A stretch of DNA of 64,000 nt from Thiobacillus sp. (GCA_019459055.1 JAIBEI010000014.1:31217-95216); one strand, 5' to 3'; positions 25,128 through 37,006 are shown, counted from the stretch's first letter. The notes: generated by a model not told the origin, from the sequence alone. Numbers and translations are program-made.

Positions 25128-26432
25128 CTAGCTTTTCTTCTGCCGCAGATAGTTGCGGCGCTCGATGCGAAGTTGTTCGAGCTGCCGGTCGATTTGCACC
25201 ACGTCGGGATGCTGTTCGGTGTATTGCAACAGCATCTCGGTGCGCTTGATGCGCAGTTCAACCTGTTTTTTGTCGAGGCCGGCAAGGTATTCGTCCGGTT
25301 TGGGTGCTGGGCTGTCGGTTTCAGCGGGCATCAATGAAGGCTGCCCGTCCGATCCCGCCGCTTCAACCGGCTGTGCAGCGGCATCCTGCGAGGCGTCGGC
25401 GGCAGGCGGCGTAGGGGCGAGCGGCGGCGTGGGGGTGAGTGCCGGTTGCTGGGAGGGGGCGATGAAATGGTCCATGACGATGATTCCCCCTGCGATCAGC
25501 AGCATCACGGCGATCACGCCCAATACCGACATGGGCCGCAGGCGTGAAGTGCGGCTGGAAGGCGGTGACGCAGGCGCTTGTGGCGCGTCCGCGGCCTGCG
25601 CCAGCGTCAGCGTATGGAGGGCGTTGACCACGTCGCGGGCGTCCGGGCGCACCTGCGGGTTCTTGTCCAGCATGCGCGCCAGCAAGCCGGCCAGTGCGGC
25701 GGGCAATTCGGGGCGCAAAGATGTGGCCGGCACCGATGTTTCGTGGACCACGCGATACACAATGGCGGGCAGGCTGTCACCGTCGAATGCATATTGCCCG
25801 GTGAGCATTTCGTACAACACGGCGCCGAGCGAGAAAATATCCGAGTGGCCATCGATCTCGCGCCCCATCGCCTGTTCCGGCGACATGTAGCGTGGCGACC
25901 CGAGCATCTGCCCGGTCTGGGTGTGGTCGCTGTTGAGGAGATGCGCGATGCCGAAATCGGTCAGCTTGACGCGCCCGTGCTGGCCGGTGATGACGGCGTT
26001 GGCGGGTTTGATGTCGCGGTGGATGACACCGTGCTCATGGGCAAAGGCCAGCGCCTCGGCCATCTGTGTGGCGGTGTCGAGCGCCAATTCGAGCGGTATC
26101 GGCCCCTTGTTCATGACATCGCGCAGGGTTGCGCCTGAAAGGTACTCCATGGCGATGTAGGCCAGTTCGTCGGTTTCGCCGACATCGTAGATGGTCACAA
26201 TGTTGGGGTGCGAGAGCCGGCCGGCGCTCTGCGCCTCGCGCAGGAAACGCGATTCCGCGTCGGCGCCTTCCTGCCGCAGTTGCGCGATGGGCACCGTCTT
26301 GATGGCAACCGTACGCTCGATCAGCGGATCGCGTGCCCGGTAAACGGTGCCCATCGCTCCCTGGCCTACTTCATCGAGAATTTCGTAGCGGCCGATTTTC
26401 ACAATAGGGACGGCGAGCGTCAGGTCTGGCAT
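25128..26432 (-). CDS. Membrane-anchored Ser/Thr protein kinase (PknB-like)
   Basis: 434 residues from the ATG at 26432. Kinase domain 15-270: GQGAMGTV glycine loop, K45 in VAIKT, HRDIKPAN (138-145), DFG (159-161), GSPRYMSPEQ activation segment. One membrane helix (about 305-325, VLGVIAVMLLIAGGIIV) leads to a Pro/Ala-rich linker and a C-terminal helix with LLQYTEQHPDVVQIDRQLEQ, which resembles the tail motif of Wzz/GNVR chain-length proteins. No PASTA repeats. The start lies 13 bases inside the upstream SDR gene, so the kinase is coupled to the squalene operon. Confidence 0.92.
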   Translation of the reverse strand: MPDLTLAVPIVKIGRYEILDEVGQGAMGTVYRARDPLIERTVAIKTVPIAQLRQEGADAESRFLREAQSAGRLSHPNIVTIYDVGETDELAYIAMEYLSGATLRDVMNKGPIPLELALDTATQMAEALAFAHEHGVIHRDIKPANAVITGQHGRVKLTDFGIAHLLNSDHTQTGQMLGSPRYMSPEQAMGREIDGHSDIFSLGAVLYEMLTGQYAFDGDSLPAIVYRVVHETSVPATSLRPELPAALAGLLARMLDKNPQVRPDARDVVNALHTLTLAQAADAPQAPASPPSSRTSRLRPMSVLGVIAVMLLIAGGIIVMDHFIAPSQQPALTPTPPLAPTPPAADASQDAAAQPVEAAGSDGQPSLMPAETDSPAPKPDEYLAGLDKKQVELRIKRTEMLLQYTEQHPDVVQIDRQLEQLRIERRNYLRQKKS

Positions 26433-27163
26433 TCCACAATCTGGCCACGTACCGCGCGGCTGTCCGCGCCCATCAGGTACAGGTACCACGGCATCAGGTC
26501 GTCGGCGCTGGGCACGGTTTCGGGAGCGAGCCCGGGGTGGGTGCGTGATCGCAGGGTGGTCGCGGCTTGACCGGGGATCAGGGTGTTGATGCGCAGGCTT
26601 GCAGACGGGCCGAGCTCATCGGTCCAGATGCGGGTGAGCGTTTCCAGACCCGACTTGGCCACGGCATAACCGCCCCAGTAGGCGCTGGGTTGATGGCCGT
26701 GCGTTTCGCCGGTGAACACCACCGAGGCGTCCGTCGCCTTCTTGAGCAGGGGTAGGCAGGCGCGGGTCAGCGCAAACGGCGCGATCAGATTGACCCGCAT
26801 CACGGCCTGCCACTGTTCCAGTGTCTGCAGTTCCAGCGGGGTCAGGCTGTAGAACTGGTGCGCGCTGTGCAGCACTCCGTCGAGTCGCTTGAGGTGTTGC
26901 GCGATGGCGCCGGCCAGCGTTTCCAGGCTGCGGTCGTCGGCAGAGGCGAGGTCGTACGGAAACATCGCAGGCTCCGGACCGCCTGCAGCCAGGATTTCGT
27001 CGTACACCGCTTCGAGTCCGGCTTCGTTGCGTGCCAGCAGGGCGACGGTGGCGCCGTGGCGCGCAAATGCCAGGCTGGCGGCGCGGCCGAGGCCCGAGCT
27101 GGCGCCGGTGACGAGGATGACGCGGCCTGCGAGCAGGTCAGGACGGGGAGAATAGTCTTTCAT
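26420..27163 (-). CDS. Short-chain dehydrogenase/reductase (YciK-like)
   Basis: 247 residues, Rossmann fold. NAD(P) loop ILVTGASSGLGRAA (16-29), LLARNE, VNLIAPFALTRACLP, and the active-site Tyr/Lys in GGYAVAKSGLE. It ends ADSRAVRGQIVECQT, where YciK-type SDRs have a similar GQ tail. Substrate unknown. Start overlaps the hpnE stop (ATGA) and its end overlaps the kinase start, so it is part of a five-gene overlapping operon. Confidence 0.92.
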   Translation of the reverse strand: MKDYSPRPDLLAGRVILVTGASSGLGRAASLAFARHGATVALLARNEAGLEAVYDEILAAGGPEPAMFPYDLASADDRSLETLAGAIAQHLKRLDGVLHSAHQFYSLTPLELQTLEQWQAVMRVNLIAPFALTRACLPLLKKATDASVVFTGETHGHQPSAYWGGYAVAKSGLETLTRIWTDELGPSASLRINTLIPGQAATTLRSRTHPGLAPETVPSADDLMPWYLYLMGADSRAVRGQIVECQT

Positions 27164-28431
27164 AGCTGTTCGAGTAAGGTGCGAGCCGATTGTACTCCGC
27201 TCAGTGTTGCGCTTTCGAGGGTAGCGGGGTAAGGCCCGGCAGTGTAATCGCCCGCCAGAAAAATGCGCGGGTGCGCGGTGCGGACGGCGGGGCGTGCCAT
27301 GTTCGGAACGCAGGCGTAAGTCGCCTGTTTTTCGACGATGCTTTTGCGCCAGCGTGGCGGGCCGGGGCGGGCAATCCGCTGCAACTGGGCAGCGGCAAGG
27401 TCCATCCAGTCCGCCGGCAGGTTCGCCGCGGCGCTGGCAACCAGTGCCAGCAACCCTGGTTGGCCATGGCTTTGGCCACGGTCGAAAACGAACTGTGCCG
27501 GGCCATCCGTCAGGGCGAACAGCGGTTTTTCCAGTCGAAAAGCAGGGTCGTATTGTACATAAGCAGTGGCAATCGGCTGGTAGGCAAAGGCCGCCACCCC
27601 ATGCAACACGGGTTCGAGTTGCGGGATCGCAGCAGCCAGCCCCGCCAGATGCTGCGGCGCAACGGCGAGGATGACGTGGCTGTAGGCCGTCGACGCATCG
27701 CGTGTTCCGACGGTGACGGCGTCCGCTGCGGCGTCAAGCGTGGTTACCCGGCAGGACGGACGCACTTCACCGCCGAGTTCGATGACCCGGGCGGCTGCGG
27801 GCGCGGGAAACAGCGCAGTCAGGTCGCGACGCGGCAGCAGCAGGTCGCTGTGATGGTTGCGTCCGCCGAAGGCGGCGCGGATCGTGTCGCGAAAGACCCT
27901 GGCGCTGGCCATGTCCGGCGGCGTATTGAGCGCGGATACGCACAGCGGATGCCACAGCAGGCGGCGCAGTTTTTCGGGCTGGCTGCGGGTGAGCTGGCTG
28001 ACGCTCAGGTGGGTTGAGGTATCCGTGTCATTCAGCAGACCATGTGCCCAGCGGGCGGCGGCCAGCTTGTCGTGCCAGCGTAAGCCCCGGGCGCCGAGCA
28101 GGCCTGCCAGCAAATGCAGCGGCGCCGGCAAGCGCGGGCAGGCCAGGCTGAAATCCGGCGGCTGGTTAAGGGCAAGCGGCAGGCGCCACAGGCCATCGGG
28201 GGAGGCGGCGGGACGCAGGCGGTCGATCAGTTGCAGGGTCTGTTCATAGGCGCCGAGCAGGATGTGCTGGCCGTTGTCGAGCGGCTGACCTTCGATGTCG
28301 ACCGAACGGGCGCGTCCGCCCAGGGTGCGCCCGGCTTCGAACAGCGTGACGGCGATTCCCGCTTCGGCCAGCGTCAGCGCGGCGGCGCAACCGGCCCAGC
28401 CGCCGCCAATGACGGCCACACGCGGCTTCAT
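27160..28431 (-). CDS. hpnE: Hydroxysqualene dehydroxylase HpnE
   Basis: 423 residues, FAD-dependent amine-oxidase/phytoene-desaturase fold. FAD loop VAVIGGGWAGCAAALTLAEAG (read 3-23), FEAGRTLGGRARS, DNGQHILLGAY, and the C-terminal RIFLAGDYTAGPYPATLESA. Reduces hydroxysqualene to squalene in the HpnCDE route. ATG at 28431 overlaps the hpnD stop. A longer start at 28461 is unsupported. No squalene-hopene cyclase lies in the window. Confidence 0.95.
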   Translation of the reverse strand: MKPRVAVIGGGWAGCAAALTLAEAGIAVTLFEAGRTLGGRARSVDIEGQPLDNGQHILLGAYEQTLQLIDRLRPAASPDGLWRLPLALNQPPDFSLACPRLPAPLHLLAGLLGARGLRWHDKLAAARWAHGLLNDTDTSTHLSVSQLTRSQPEKLRRLLWHPLCVSALNTPPDMASARVFRDTIRAAFGGRNHHSDLLLPRRDLTALFPAPAAARVIELGGEVRPSCRVTTLDAAADAVTVGTRDASTAYSHVILAVAPQHLAGLAAAIPQLEPVLHGVAAFAYQPIATAYVQYDPAFRLEKPLFALTDGPAQFVFDRGQSHGQPGLLALVASAAANLPADWMDLAAAQLQRIARPGPPRWRKSIVEKQATYACVPNMARPAVRTAHPRIFLAGDYTAGPYPATLESATLSGVQSARTLLEQL

Positions 28432-29279
28432 GGAAACAGCCAGGTCCTGCCGGCCAGCCACAGCTTGCGCAGCGGCGTGAGCGAGACGCGTGCATTCAGC
28501 ACGGGAAAGCCGGCGCGCCGGATTTCGTCCAGCAGGGTGCGGTAAATCGCCGCCATCGCCAGCCCCGGGCGCTGCGCGCGGCGCGCGCGGGCGGGCAGGG
28601 CAGCGAGCGCGCTTTCGTAATGCGTGCTGGCGCGTTCGAACTGGAACTGCATCAGCGCCTGGAATTCGGGCGTGCTGCGGCCATTCAGGATGTCGGCCTC
28701 GGCGACGCCGAAGCGCGCCAGCTCATCCTGCGGCAGGTAGATGCGTCCGCGCCGCGCGTCCTCGCCGACATCGCGGATGATGTTGGTGAGCTGGAACGCA
28801 AGGCCCAGCTCGTGCGCATAACGGCGGATGTCGCGGTCGTCCTCGCTGCGCGACCCACCGAAAATCGCTGCCGCCACTTCGCCGACCACGCCGGCCACGC
28901 GGTAGCAGTAGAGGTTGAGCGACTTGAAATCGGGATAGCGCAGGCAATCGAGATCCATTGCCATGCCGTCGACGATTTCCAGCAGCAGGGCGGCGGGCGC
29001 GTTGCGGCCCTGCTGGGTATCGAACAGGGCGCGGGTCGCCGGATGCTCCGGCACGCCGGCGGCAAACCGCGCGATTTCCCCGCGCCACCAGTCGAGCTTG
29101 GCTTCGGCCACCTGACGTTCGTGGCATTCGTCCACCACATCGTCGAGTTCGCGGCACAGGGCGTAAAACGCGGTGATCGCACGCCGCGCCTCGGGCGGCA
29201 GGAGGACGAAGCTGTAGTAGAAGCTGGAGCCGCTGGCCGCGGCGCGTTCCTGGCAATACTGATGGGCGTCCATGTTCAA
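28428..29279 (-). CDS. hpnD: Presqualene diphosphate synthase HpnD
   Basis: 283 residues, squalene/phytoene synthase fold. Condenses two farnesyl diphosphates to presqualene diphosphate. Asp motifs: CRELDDVVDEC (about 42-52) and TNIIRDVGEDARRGRIYLPQDEL (about 160-182, split by the second DxxxD). Starts with MNMDAHQYCQERAAASGSSF; the second Met (29273) is an alternative start. Overlaps hpnC and hpnE by four bases each. Confidence 0.95.
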   Translation of the reverse strand: MNMDAHQYCQERAAASGSSFYYSFVLLPPEARRAITAFYALCRELDDVVDECHERQVAEAKLDWWRGEIARFAAGVPEHPATRALFDTQQGRNAPAALLLEIVDGMAMDLDCLRYPDFKSLNLYCYRVAGVVGEVAAAIFGGSRSEDDRDIRRYAHELGLAFQLTNIIRDVGEDARRGRIYLPQDELARFGVAEADILNGRSTPEFQALMQFQFERASTHYESALAALPARARRAQRPGLAMAAIYRTLLDEIRRAGFPVLNARVSLTPLRKLWLAGRTWLFP

Positions 29280-30082
29280 AAAATGCCGCGTCCGAGCATG
29301 ACGATCCAGTCCTTTTTGGTCAGCACCGGCCGGTTGTGAAACACGCAGCCGGGGTCGGCGTGCAGTTTGCGCAGGATGGTTTCGCCGCCGAGGATGGTCA
29401 CGCGCAGCTCAAGTCCGATGCGCCCCTTGAGCTGCCGGCCGAGCGGGGCGCCGGCCTGCAATACCTTGCGGGCGCGTTCGATTTGCTTGTGCATCATCAT
29501 GTGCCACAGGCCGCGCGTGTCGCCCTGCGCAATCTGCGTCTCGCTGACGCGGTGCGCGTCCAACTCGTCCTGCGGCAGGTAGATGCGGTCTTTCCGGTAA
29601 TCGACCGCGATGTCCTGCAGGAAATTGATCAGTTGCAGGCTGCTGCAAATGGCATCCGAATAGGCCAGGTGACGCGGGTCGCGGTCGCCGTACAGGTGCA
29701 GCATCAGGCGTCCCACCGGGTTGGCCGAGCGGCGGCAGTAGTCCATGATTTCACCGAAATTGGCGTAACGGGTCTTTTCGACGTCCTGCGCGAAGGCTGA
29801 CAGCAGGTCGCGAAACGGCGATAGCGGGATGGCGTAATCGCGTATGGCGGCCGCAAGCGGAACAAAAACCGGATGGTGGGAGGGCTCGCCGCGCTCGATG
29901 CGGTCGAGTTCGGCGTGGTAGGCCGCCAGCTGATCCAGGCGCGTGGCTGCGGGGGCATCGCCTTCGTCGGCAATATCGTCCGCGCTGCGGGCAAACCGGT
30001 AGATGGCTTCGACCGGCTGGCGCAGCCGTTTGGGCAGCAACCAGGACGCAACGGGGAAATTTTCGTAATGATCGACCGGCAC
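29276..30082 (-). CDS. hpnC: Hydroxysqualene synthase HpnC
   Basis: 268 residues from a GTG start giving PVDHYENFPVAS, the usual family N-terminus; a TTG three codons upstream (30091) is an alternative, and neither has a clear ribosome site. Squalene/phytoene synthase fold with FARSADDIADEGD and LINFLQDIAVDYRKDRIYLP. Turns presqualene diphosphate into hydroxysqualene. First gene of hpnC-D-E-SDR-kinase. Divergent from tRNA-Leu, with about 115 bases between. Confidence 0.93.
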   Translation of the reverse strand: MPVDHYENFPVASWLLPKRLRQPVEAIYRFARSADDIADEGDAPAATRLDQLAAYHAELDRIERGEPSHHPVFVPLAAAIRDYAIPLSPFRDLLSAFAQDVEKTRYANFGEIMDYCRRSANPVGRLMLHLYGDRDPRHLAYSDAICSSLQLINFLQDIAVDYRKDRIYLPQDELDAHRVSETQIAQGDTRGLWHMMMHKQIERARKVLQAGAPLGRQLKGRIGLELRVTILGGETILRKLHADPGCVFHNRPVLTKKDWIVMLGRGIF

Positions 30083-30136
30083 CGGCAACAAAAAAACGGA
30101 ATGGGAATAATGACTTAGGTAGGATGCCGGGTTCGC

Positions 30137-30165
30137 TTGGGTGACAGCATCGCATTGATTATATT
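30137..30165 (+). promoter_or_regulatory. Candidate sigma-70 promoter of tRNA-Leu
   Basis: TTGGGT, 17-base spacer, TATATT (-10 five of six). Expected start near 30172, 27 bases before the tRNA. Confidence 0.5.
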
Positions 30166-30198
30166 ACACTTATTAGTCGATAGTTTTGCGGCCACGCC

Positions 30199-30283
<85 letters not shown>

Positions 30284-30335
30284 TCGGTTTTTTTGCGCTT
30301 CACCCATCCTTAAAATTCAGCCAGGAAGTATTTTG

Positions 30336-31634
30336 ATGCAAGCAAATCTTGAAGTTCTCGAAGGACTGGTCCGCCGCCTGGACATCAGCGTGCCCATGGA
30401 CCAGCTGGAAACCGAAGTACAGGGCCGTCTCAAGCGCCTGGCACGCAACGTCAAGATGGATGGTTTCCGTCCCGGCAAGGCGCCGCTCGCCGCGGTGGCG
30501 CTCCGGCATGCCTCCGGCGTGCGCCAGGAAGTGCTGGGCGAAACCCTGCAGACCCGCTTTGGCGAGGCGGTGCAGTCGCATCAGTTGAAAATTGCGGGCT
30601 ATCCGCGATTCGAGCCGAAAGCGGGGCAGACGGACACGACGGAAATGACATTCAGCGCCAGCTTCGAGGTCTATCCTGAAGTGAAGATCGACGACCTGAG
30701 CGCGGGCAAGATCAACCGTTCGGTCGTGGACTTGGGCGAGGCCGATGTGGCGAAGACACTGGAAGTGCTGCAGAAGCAGCGTCGCACGTTTGAAACCACC
30801 GATCGGGCGGCGGCAGAAGGCGATCTGGTCAAGTTCGATTACCAGGGCACGGTCGATGGCGCAGCATTTGAAGGCGGAAACGGCGAAGACTTTGCTGCGG
30901 TGATCGGCGAAGGCCGTCTGCTGCAAGAATTCGAGCAGAACCTGATTGGCATCAAGGCTGGCGACAGCAAGGGCTTCGACCTGACCTTCCCGGCTGAGTA
31001 CCCTGCCAAGGACCTCGCCGGCAAGGTCGCGCATTTCGAAGTGCAGGTCAAAGACGTGCAGGCCCCTGTGCTGCCGCCGGTGGATGCGGAATTTGCCAAG
31101 GCGCTGGGGGTCGAAGACGGTGACGTCGAGAAACTCAAAGCCGAGGTAAAGTCCAACCTGGAACGTGAAGCCAAACGTCGCGTGCAGGCGAAACTGAAAG
31201 AGCAGGCGATGGAGCTGCTGCTGCAGAAGAGCACGCTGGATCTGCCGCAAAGTCTGGTGGCGATGGAAACCGAGCGTCTGATGAAAATGACCGAAGCCGA
31301 TATGCAGTCGCGTGGGGTTCAGACCGCGAAACTTTCTGCCGATATGTTTACCGGACAGGCAGAGCGCCGCGTGCGCCTCGGGCTGATCCTGGCCGAGATC
31401 GTGCAGGCGCACAAACTGGTGGCGCAGCCCGAGCAGATTCGGGCCCTGATTGCCGAGCAGGCGCAAAGCTATGAAGAGCCGGAACAGGTGATGCAGTGGT
31501 ACTACCAGAATCCGGAGCGGATGCAGGAGATCGAGTCCCTGGCACTGGAAGAGAATGTGGTAGCATGGGTTGCAGGTCAGGCCCAAGTGGAAGACGTGAC
31601 AACCTCCTTTGAAGAATTGATGGGACGTGCCTGA
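30336..31634 (+). CDS. tig: Trigger factor
   Basis: 432 residues from the ATG after AGGAA; an upstream frame through the tRNA is rejected. Ribosome-bound chaperone and prolyl isomerase. N-terminal ribosome-binding domain with the signature GFRPGKAPL (about 46-54), FKBP-type domain (about 150-245: [32 protein letters not shown]), then the helical C-terminal arms. Stop overlaps the clpP start by one base (TGATG). Conserved tig-clpP-clpX-lon order. Confidence 0.97.
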   Translation: MQANLEVLEGLVRRLDISVPMDQLETEVQGRLKRLARNVKMDGFRPGKAPLAAVALRHASGVRQEVLGETLQTRFGEAVQSHQLKIAGYPRFEPKAGQTDTTEMTFSASFEVYPEVKIDDLSAGKINRSVVDLGEADVAKTLEVLQKQRRTFETTDRAAAEGDLVKFDYQGTVDGAAFEGGNGEDFAAVIGEGRLLQEFEQNLIGIKAGDSKGFDLTFPAEYPAKDLAGKVAHFEVQVKDVQAPVLPPVDAEFAKALGVEDGDVEKLKAEVKSNLEREAKRRVQAKLKEQAMELLLQKSTLDLPQSLVAMETERLMKMTEADMQSRGVQTAKLSADMFTGQAERRVRLGLILAEIVQAHKLVAQPEQIRALIAEQAQSYEEPEQVMQWYYQNPERMQEIESLALEENVVAWVAGQAQVEDVTTSFEELMGRA

Positions 31635-32290
31635 TGCACATTGATTTTGAACGCGGTATTTCCAATTCGCGGTCCTTCGAGCCTCAAGGTCTGGGGCTGG
31701 TGCCCATGGTCGTTGAGCAAAGCGGCCGCGGCGAACGCGCCTACGACATCTACTCGCGCCTGCTCAAGGAACGGGTCATTTTTCTGGTGGGCCCGGTGAA
31801 CGACTCGACCGCCAACCTGGTGGTCGCGCAGATGCTGTTCCTCGAGTCGGAAAACCCCGACAAGGACATCTTTTTTTATATCAATTCCCCTGGCGGATCG
31901 GTTTCTGCCGGGCTGGCGATCTACGACACCATGCAGTTCATCAAGCCGGACGTGTCCACCCTGTGCATTGGCCAGGCGGCCAGCATGGGCGCATTCCTGC
32001 TGACCGCGGGTGCCAAGGGCAAGCGCTACTGCCTGCCGAATTCGCGCGTGATGATTCACCAGCCGCTGGGCGGTTTTCAGGGCCAGGCATCGGATATCGC
32101 CATCCACGCCAAGGAAATCCTGTATTTGAAATCCCGTCTCAACGATATGCTGGCCAAGCACACCGGGCAGAGCATTGACGTGATCGAGCGCGACACAGAC
32201 CGCGACAACTTCATGAGCGCAGACGAATCGGTGAACTACGGCCTGATCGACAAGGTGCTGACCAGCCGCATCGAAGCATCAGGCAATTAA
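31634..32290 (+). CDS. clpP: ATP-dependent Clp protease proteolytic subunit
   Basis: 218 residues. Serine protease forming a double heptamer with ClpX or ClpA. Catalytic triad visible: Ser117 in [11 protein letters not shown], His142 in VMIHQPLGG, Asp191 in TDRDNFMSA. Pro-peptide-like N-terminus before [23 protein letters not shown]. Start overlaps the tig stop; clpX begins 13 bases downstream. Confidence 0.98.
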   Translation: MHIDFERGISNSRSFEPQGLGLVPMVVEQSGRGERAYDIYSRLLKERVIFLVGPVNDSTANLVVAQMLFLESENPDKDIFFYINSPGGSVSAGLAIYDTMQFIKPDVSTLCIGQAASMGAFLLTAGAKGKRYCLPNSRVMIHQPLGGFQGQASDIAIHAKEILYLKSRLNDMLAKHTGQSIDVIERDTDRDNFMSADESVNYGLIDKVLTSRIEASGN

Positions 32291-32303
32291 GCAAGGAACG
32301 GGT

Positions 32304-33575
32304 ATGGCAGACAAAGGCTCGAGCGACAAACTTCTTTACTGCTCCTTCTGCGGCAAAAGCCAGCACGAGGTGCGCAAGCTGATTGCCGGGCCGTCGGTAT
32401 TCATCTGCGATGAATGCGTCGAACTGTGCAACGACATCATCCGCGAGGAAATCCAGCAGGCCGACACCCAAAAGAGCGGGGGTTCCGACTTGCCGACGCC
32501 GCACGAAATCAGCGGCATGCTCGATCAATACGTGATCGGTCAGGGGCAGGCGAAAAAAGCGCTGGCGGTTGCCGTCTACAATCACTACAAGCGCCTGCGC
32601 AGCAACGCCGGCACGGGCGAAGTCGAGCTGGCTAAGAGCAACATCCTGCTGATCGGCCCGACCGGCTCCGGCAAGACCCTGCTGGCGCAAACGCTGGCAC
32701 GCACATTGAACGTGCCGTTCGTGATTGCCGATGCCACCACGCTGACCGAAGCCGGTTATGTGGGCGAGGACGTCGAGAACATCATCCAGAAGCTGCTGCA
32801 GAAGTGCGATTACGATGTCGACAAGGCCAAGCAGGGCATTGTTTATATTGATGAAATCGACAAGATCTCGCGCAAGGCCGACAACCCATCGATTACCCGC
32901 GACGTCTCCGGCGAAGGCGTGCAGCAGGCGTTGCTGAAACTGATCGAAGGCACGACCGCTTCGGTTCCGCCGCAGGGCGGGCGCAAGCATCCGAACCAGG
33001 AATTCGTGCAGGTCGACACCAGCAATATCTTGTTCATTTGCGGCGGCGCGTTCAGCGGGCTGGAGAAGGTCATTCGCGGCCGTACTGAAAAAGGCGGCAT
33101 CGGTTTTGGCGCGCAGGTCAAGAATGTCGACGAAACCAAGCGTGACGTCGAATTGCTGCACCAGGTCGAGCCCGAAGATCTCATCAAATATGGCCTGATC
33201 CCGGAATTTGTCGGACGTTTGCCGGTGGTCGCAACCTTGGACGAACTGGATGAAGCCGCGCTGGTGCAGATTTTGACCGAGCCGAAGAACGCGCTGACCA
33301 AGCAGTTCATCAAGCTCTTCAAAATGGAAGGCGTCGAACTTGAATTCCGCGAGGATGCGCTGAATGCCATCGCCAAGCGTGCGCTGGCGCGACGCACCGG
33401 TGCACGCGGCCTGCGTTCGATCATTGAGCATTCCTTGCTCGATACCATGTACGACCTGCCATCGCTCAAGGGCGTCAGCAAGGTGGTGGTGGACAATGGG
33501 ACGATCGGCGGCGACGGCAAGCCCTTGCTGATTTACTCGGATCAGGGCGAGCAACCGCTGGCTGCTGGAGCCTGA
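32304..33575 (+). CDS. clpX: ATP-dependent Clp protease ATP-binding subunit ClpX
   Basis: 423 residues. Zinc-binding domain with C13, C16, C35, C38 (YCSFCGKS and [10 protein letters not shown]), AAA+ domain with Walker A GPTGSGKT (about 118-125), Walker [11 protein letters not shown], the pore loop in the GYVGEDVEN segment, and sensor 2 region [12 protein letters not shown]. Unfolds substrates and feeds ClpP. AAGGAA site before the ATG. An intrinsic hairpin follows. Confidence 0.98.
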   Translation: MADKGSSDKLLYCSFCGKSQHEVRKLIAGPSVFICDECVELCNDIIREEIQQADTQKSGGSDLPTPHEISGMLDQYVIGQGQAKKALAVAVYNHYKRLRSNAGTGEVELAKSNILLIGPTGSGKTLLAQTLARTLNVPFVIADATTLTEAGYVGEDVENIIQKLLQKCDYDVDKAKQGIVYIDEIDKISRKADNPSITRDVSGEGVQQALLKLIEGTTASVPPQGGRKHPNQEFVQVDTSNILFICGGAFSGLEKVIRGRTEKGGIGFGAQVKNVDETKRDVELLHQVEPEDLIKYGLIPEFVGRLPVVATLDELDEAALVQILTEPKNALTKQFIKLFKMEGVELEFREDALNAIAKRALARRTGARGLRSIIEHSLLDTMYDLPSLKGVSKVVVDNGTIGGDGKPLLIYSDQGEQPLAAGA

Positions 33576-33582
33576 ATATCGA

Positions 33583-33609
33583 ATGGCTGACGGGGAACCT
33601 GTCAGCCAT
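33583..33609. terminator. Hairpin after clpX
   Basis: ATGGCTGAC and GTCAGCCAT form a perfect 9-pair stem with a 9-base loop. No T-run follows, so it may be an RNA 3'-end stabiliser or attenuator rather than a classic terminator. It directly abuts the candidate lon heat-shock promoter. Confidence 0.5.
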
Positions 33610-33637
33610 CTTGAATTCCAACCTATGCCCCCCAATT
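33610..33637 (+). promoter_or_regulatory. Candidate sigma-32 heat-shock promoter of lon
   Basis: CTTGAA, 14-base spacer, CCCCAATT, fitting the CTTGAA/CCCCATNT heat-shock pattern. About 115-145 bases before the lon start. lon is a known heat-shock gene in proteobacteria. Confidence 0.55.
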
Positions 33638-33755
33638 ATGGGTGAGCGTGGTTGTTTGCCGATTTATCGGCTTTACAAACACGGTCTGCCCTGTACGGGT
33701 TAGCGCGTGGTTGAATGCCGCGCATCCTTTCCTCAACTCTTACCAGGAAATCATG

Positions 33756-36170
<2,415 letters not shown>

Positions 36171-36193
36171 GTGTTTTTTTAACCGCTCCCCGG

Positions 36194-36221
36194 AATCCCG
36201 CGCCAGTCGCGGGATTTTTTT
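36194..36221 (+). terminator. Rho-independent terminator after lon
   Basis: AATCCCGCG and CGCGGGATT form a perfect 9-pair stem with loop CCAGT, followed by a run of T residues. Confidence 0.9.
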
Positions 36222-36241
36222 GTGTCTGCCCGGAAAACCGC

Positions 36242-36271
36242 TTGACACAAGGTTTTGCGGGTTGCTATAAA
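36242..36271 (+). promoter_or_regulatory. Sigma-70 promoter of hupB
   Basis: TTGACA (perfect -35), 18-base spacer, TATAAA -10. The start codon is about 48 bases downstream. Confidence 0.8.
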
Positions 36272-36318
36272 AGCTCCCACAGGGTTTTCCTGTACCACTT
36301 GAGTGAAGGGGATAACAC

Positions 36319-36591
36319 GTGAATAAATCCGAATTGATTGATGCCATCGCCGACTCGGCTGATATTTCCAAGGCTGCTGCCGGCCGCGCGCTGGATGCAA
36401 CGGTTGAAGCGGTCAAGAAAGCGCTGAAGAAAGGCGACATGGTGACGCTGGTGGGTTTTGGCAGCTTCTATGTCGGCAAGCGCGCCGCACGCACGGGCCG
36501 CAATCCGCGCACCGGCGCAGCCATCAAGATCAAGGCTGCCAAAGTGCCGAAGTTCCGTGCCGGCAAAGGGCTGAAGGACGCCGTCAATTAA
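36319..36591 (+). CDS. hupB: DNA-binding protein HU (beta type)
   Basis: 90 residues, starting at GTG with a GAAGGGG site. Histone-like dimer that bends DNA. Conserved: [20 protein letters not shown] (start), [26 protein letters not shown] with the DNA-binding arms, and [14 protein letters not shown]. Length is exactly the family norm. Own strong promoter upstream, so it is transcribed apart from lon. Confidence 0.98.
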   Translation: MNKSELIDAIADSADISKAAAGRALDATVEAVKKALKKGDMVTLVGFGSFYVGKRAARTGRNPRTGAAIKIKAAKVPKFRAGKGLKDAVN

Positions 36592-36611
36592 TAAAAAAAT
36601 GCACTTTGCAT

Positions 36612-36640
36612 TTGGCAAGGTCGGGAATCTGTTGTAGAAT
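36612..36640 (+). promoter_or_regulatory. Sigma-70 promoter of the tRNA-Val/tRNA-Asp pair
   Basis: TTGGCA, 17-base spacer, TAGAAT: five of six at both boxes. The tRNA-Val start is 14 bases after the -10. Confidence 0.78.
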
Positions 36641-36653
36641 CTTTGGCTTCGTC

Positions 36654-36729
36654 GGGTGCTTAGCTCAGCTGGTAGAGCGTCGCCTTTACACGGCGAATGT
36701 CGGGGGTTCGAGCCCCTCAGCACCCACCA
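36654..36729 (+). tRNA. tRNA-Val (anticodon UAC)
   Basis: 76 bases with encoded CCA. Acceptor GGGTGCT pairs with AGCACCC. Anticodon arm TCGCC-TTTACAC-GGCGA gives UAC. D-arm AGCTCAGCTGGTAGAGC and T-arm GGGGGTTCGAGCCCCT are standard. Confidence 0.98.
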
Positions 36730-36799
36730 GCAGGGATCAGGACAAGCAGTCGATTTTGTGCAGTGCAACGTTGTTTACCGACGTTTTTTGTAGCACCAG

Positions 36800-36876
36800 G
36801 GAGTGGTAGTTCAGTTGGTTAGAATACCGGCCTGTCACGCCGGGGGTCGCGGGTTCGAGTCCCGTCCACTCCGCCA
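36800..36876 (+). tRNA. tRNA-Asp (anticodon GUC)
   Basis: 77 bases with encoded CCA. Acceptor GGAGTGG pairs with CCACTCC. Anticodon arm CCGGC-CTGTCAC-GCCGG gives GUC. Probably co-transcribed with tRNA-Val 70 bases upstream. Confidence 0.98.
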
Positions 36877-36883
36877 ACATCTA

Positions 36884-36910
36884 AAAGGCGAACGCAAGTT
36901 CGCCTTTTTT
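36884..36910 (+). terminator. Rho-independent terminator after tRNA-Asp
   Basis: AAAGGCGAAC and GTTCGCCTTT form a 10-pair stem with loop GCAA, followed by TTT. Confidence 0.9.
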
Positions 36911-37006
36911 CATTTCATGCAGCGTCTTTTCATTACAGCAAGGCGAGACGCGAGACGCAAAGTGCGCGAAAATTCGCGCTGGCGATTTTTTTCGGAGTAG
37001 AAGACC

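Noticed and set aside
36597..36613. Possible terminator after hupB (AAATGC/GCATTT)
   Set aside because: Only six AT-rich pairs and no good T-run; overlaps the tRNA-Val promoter.
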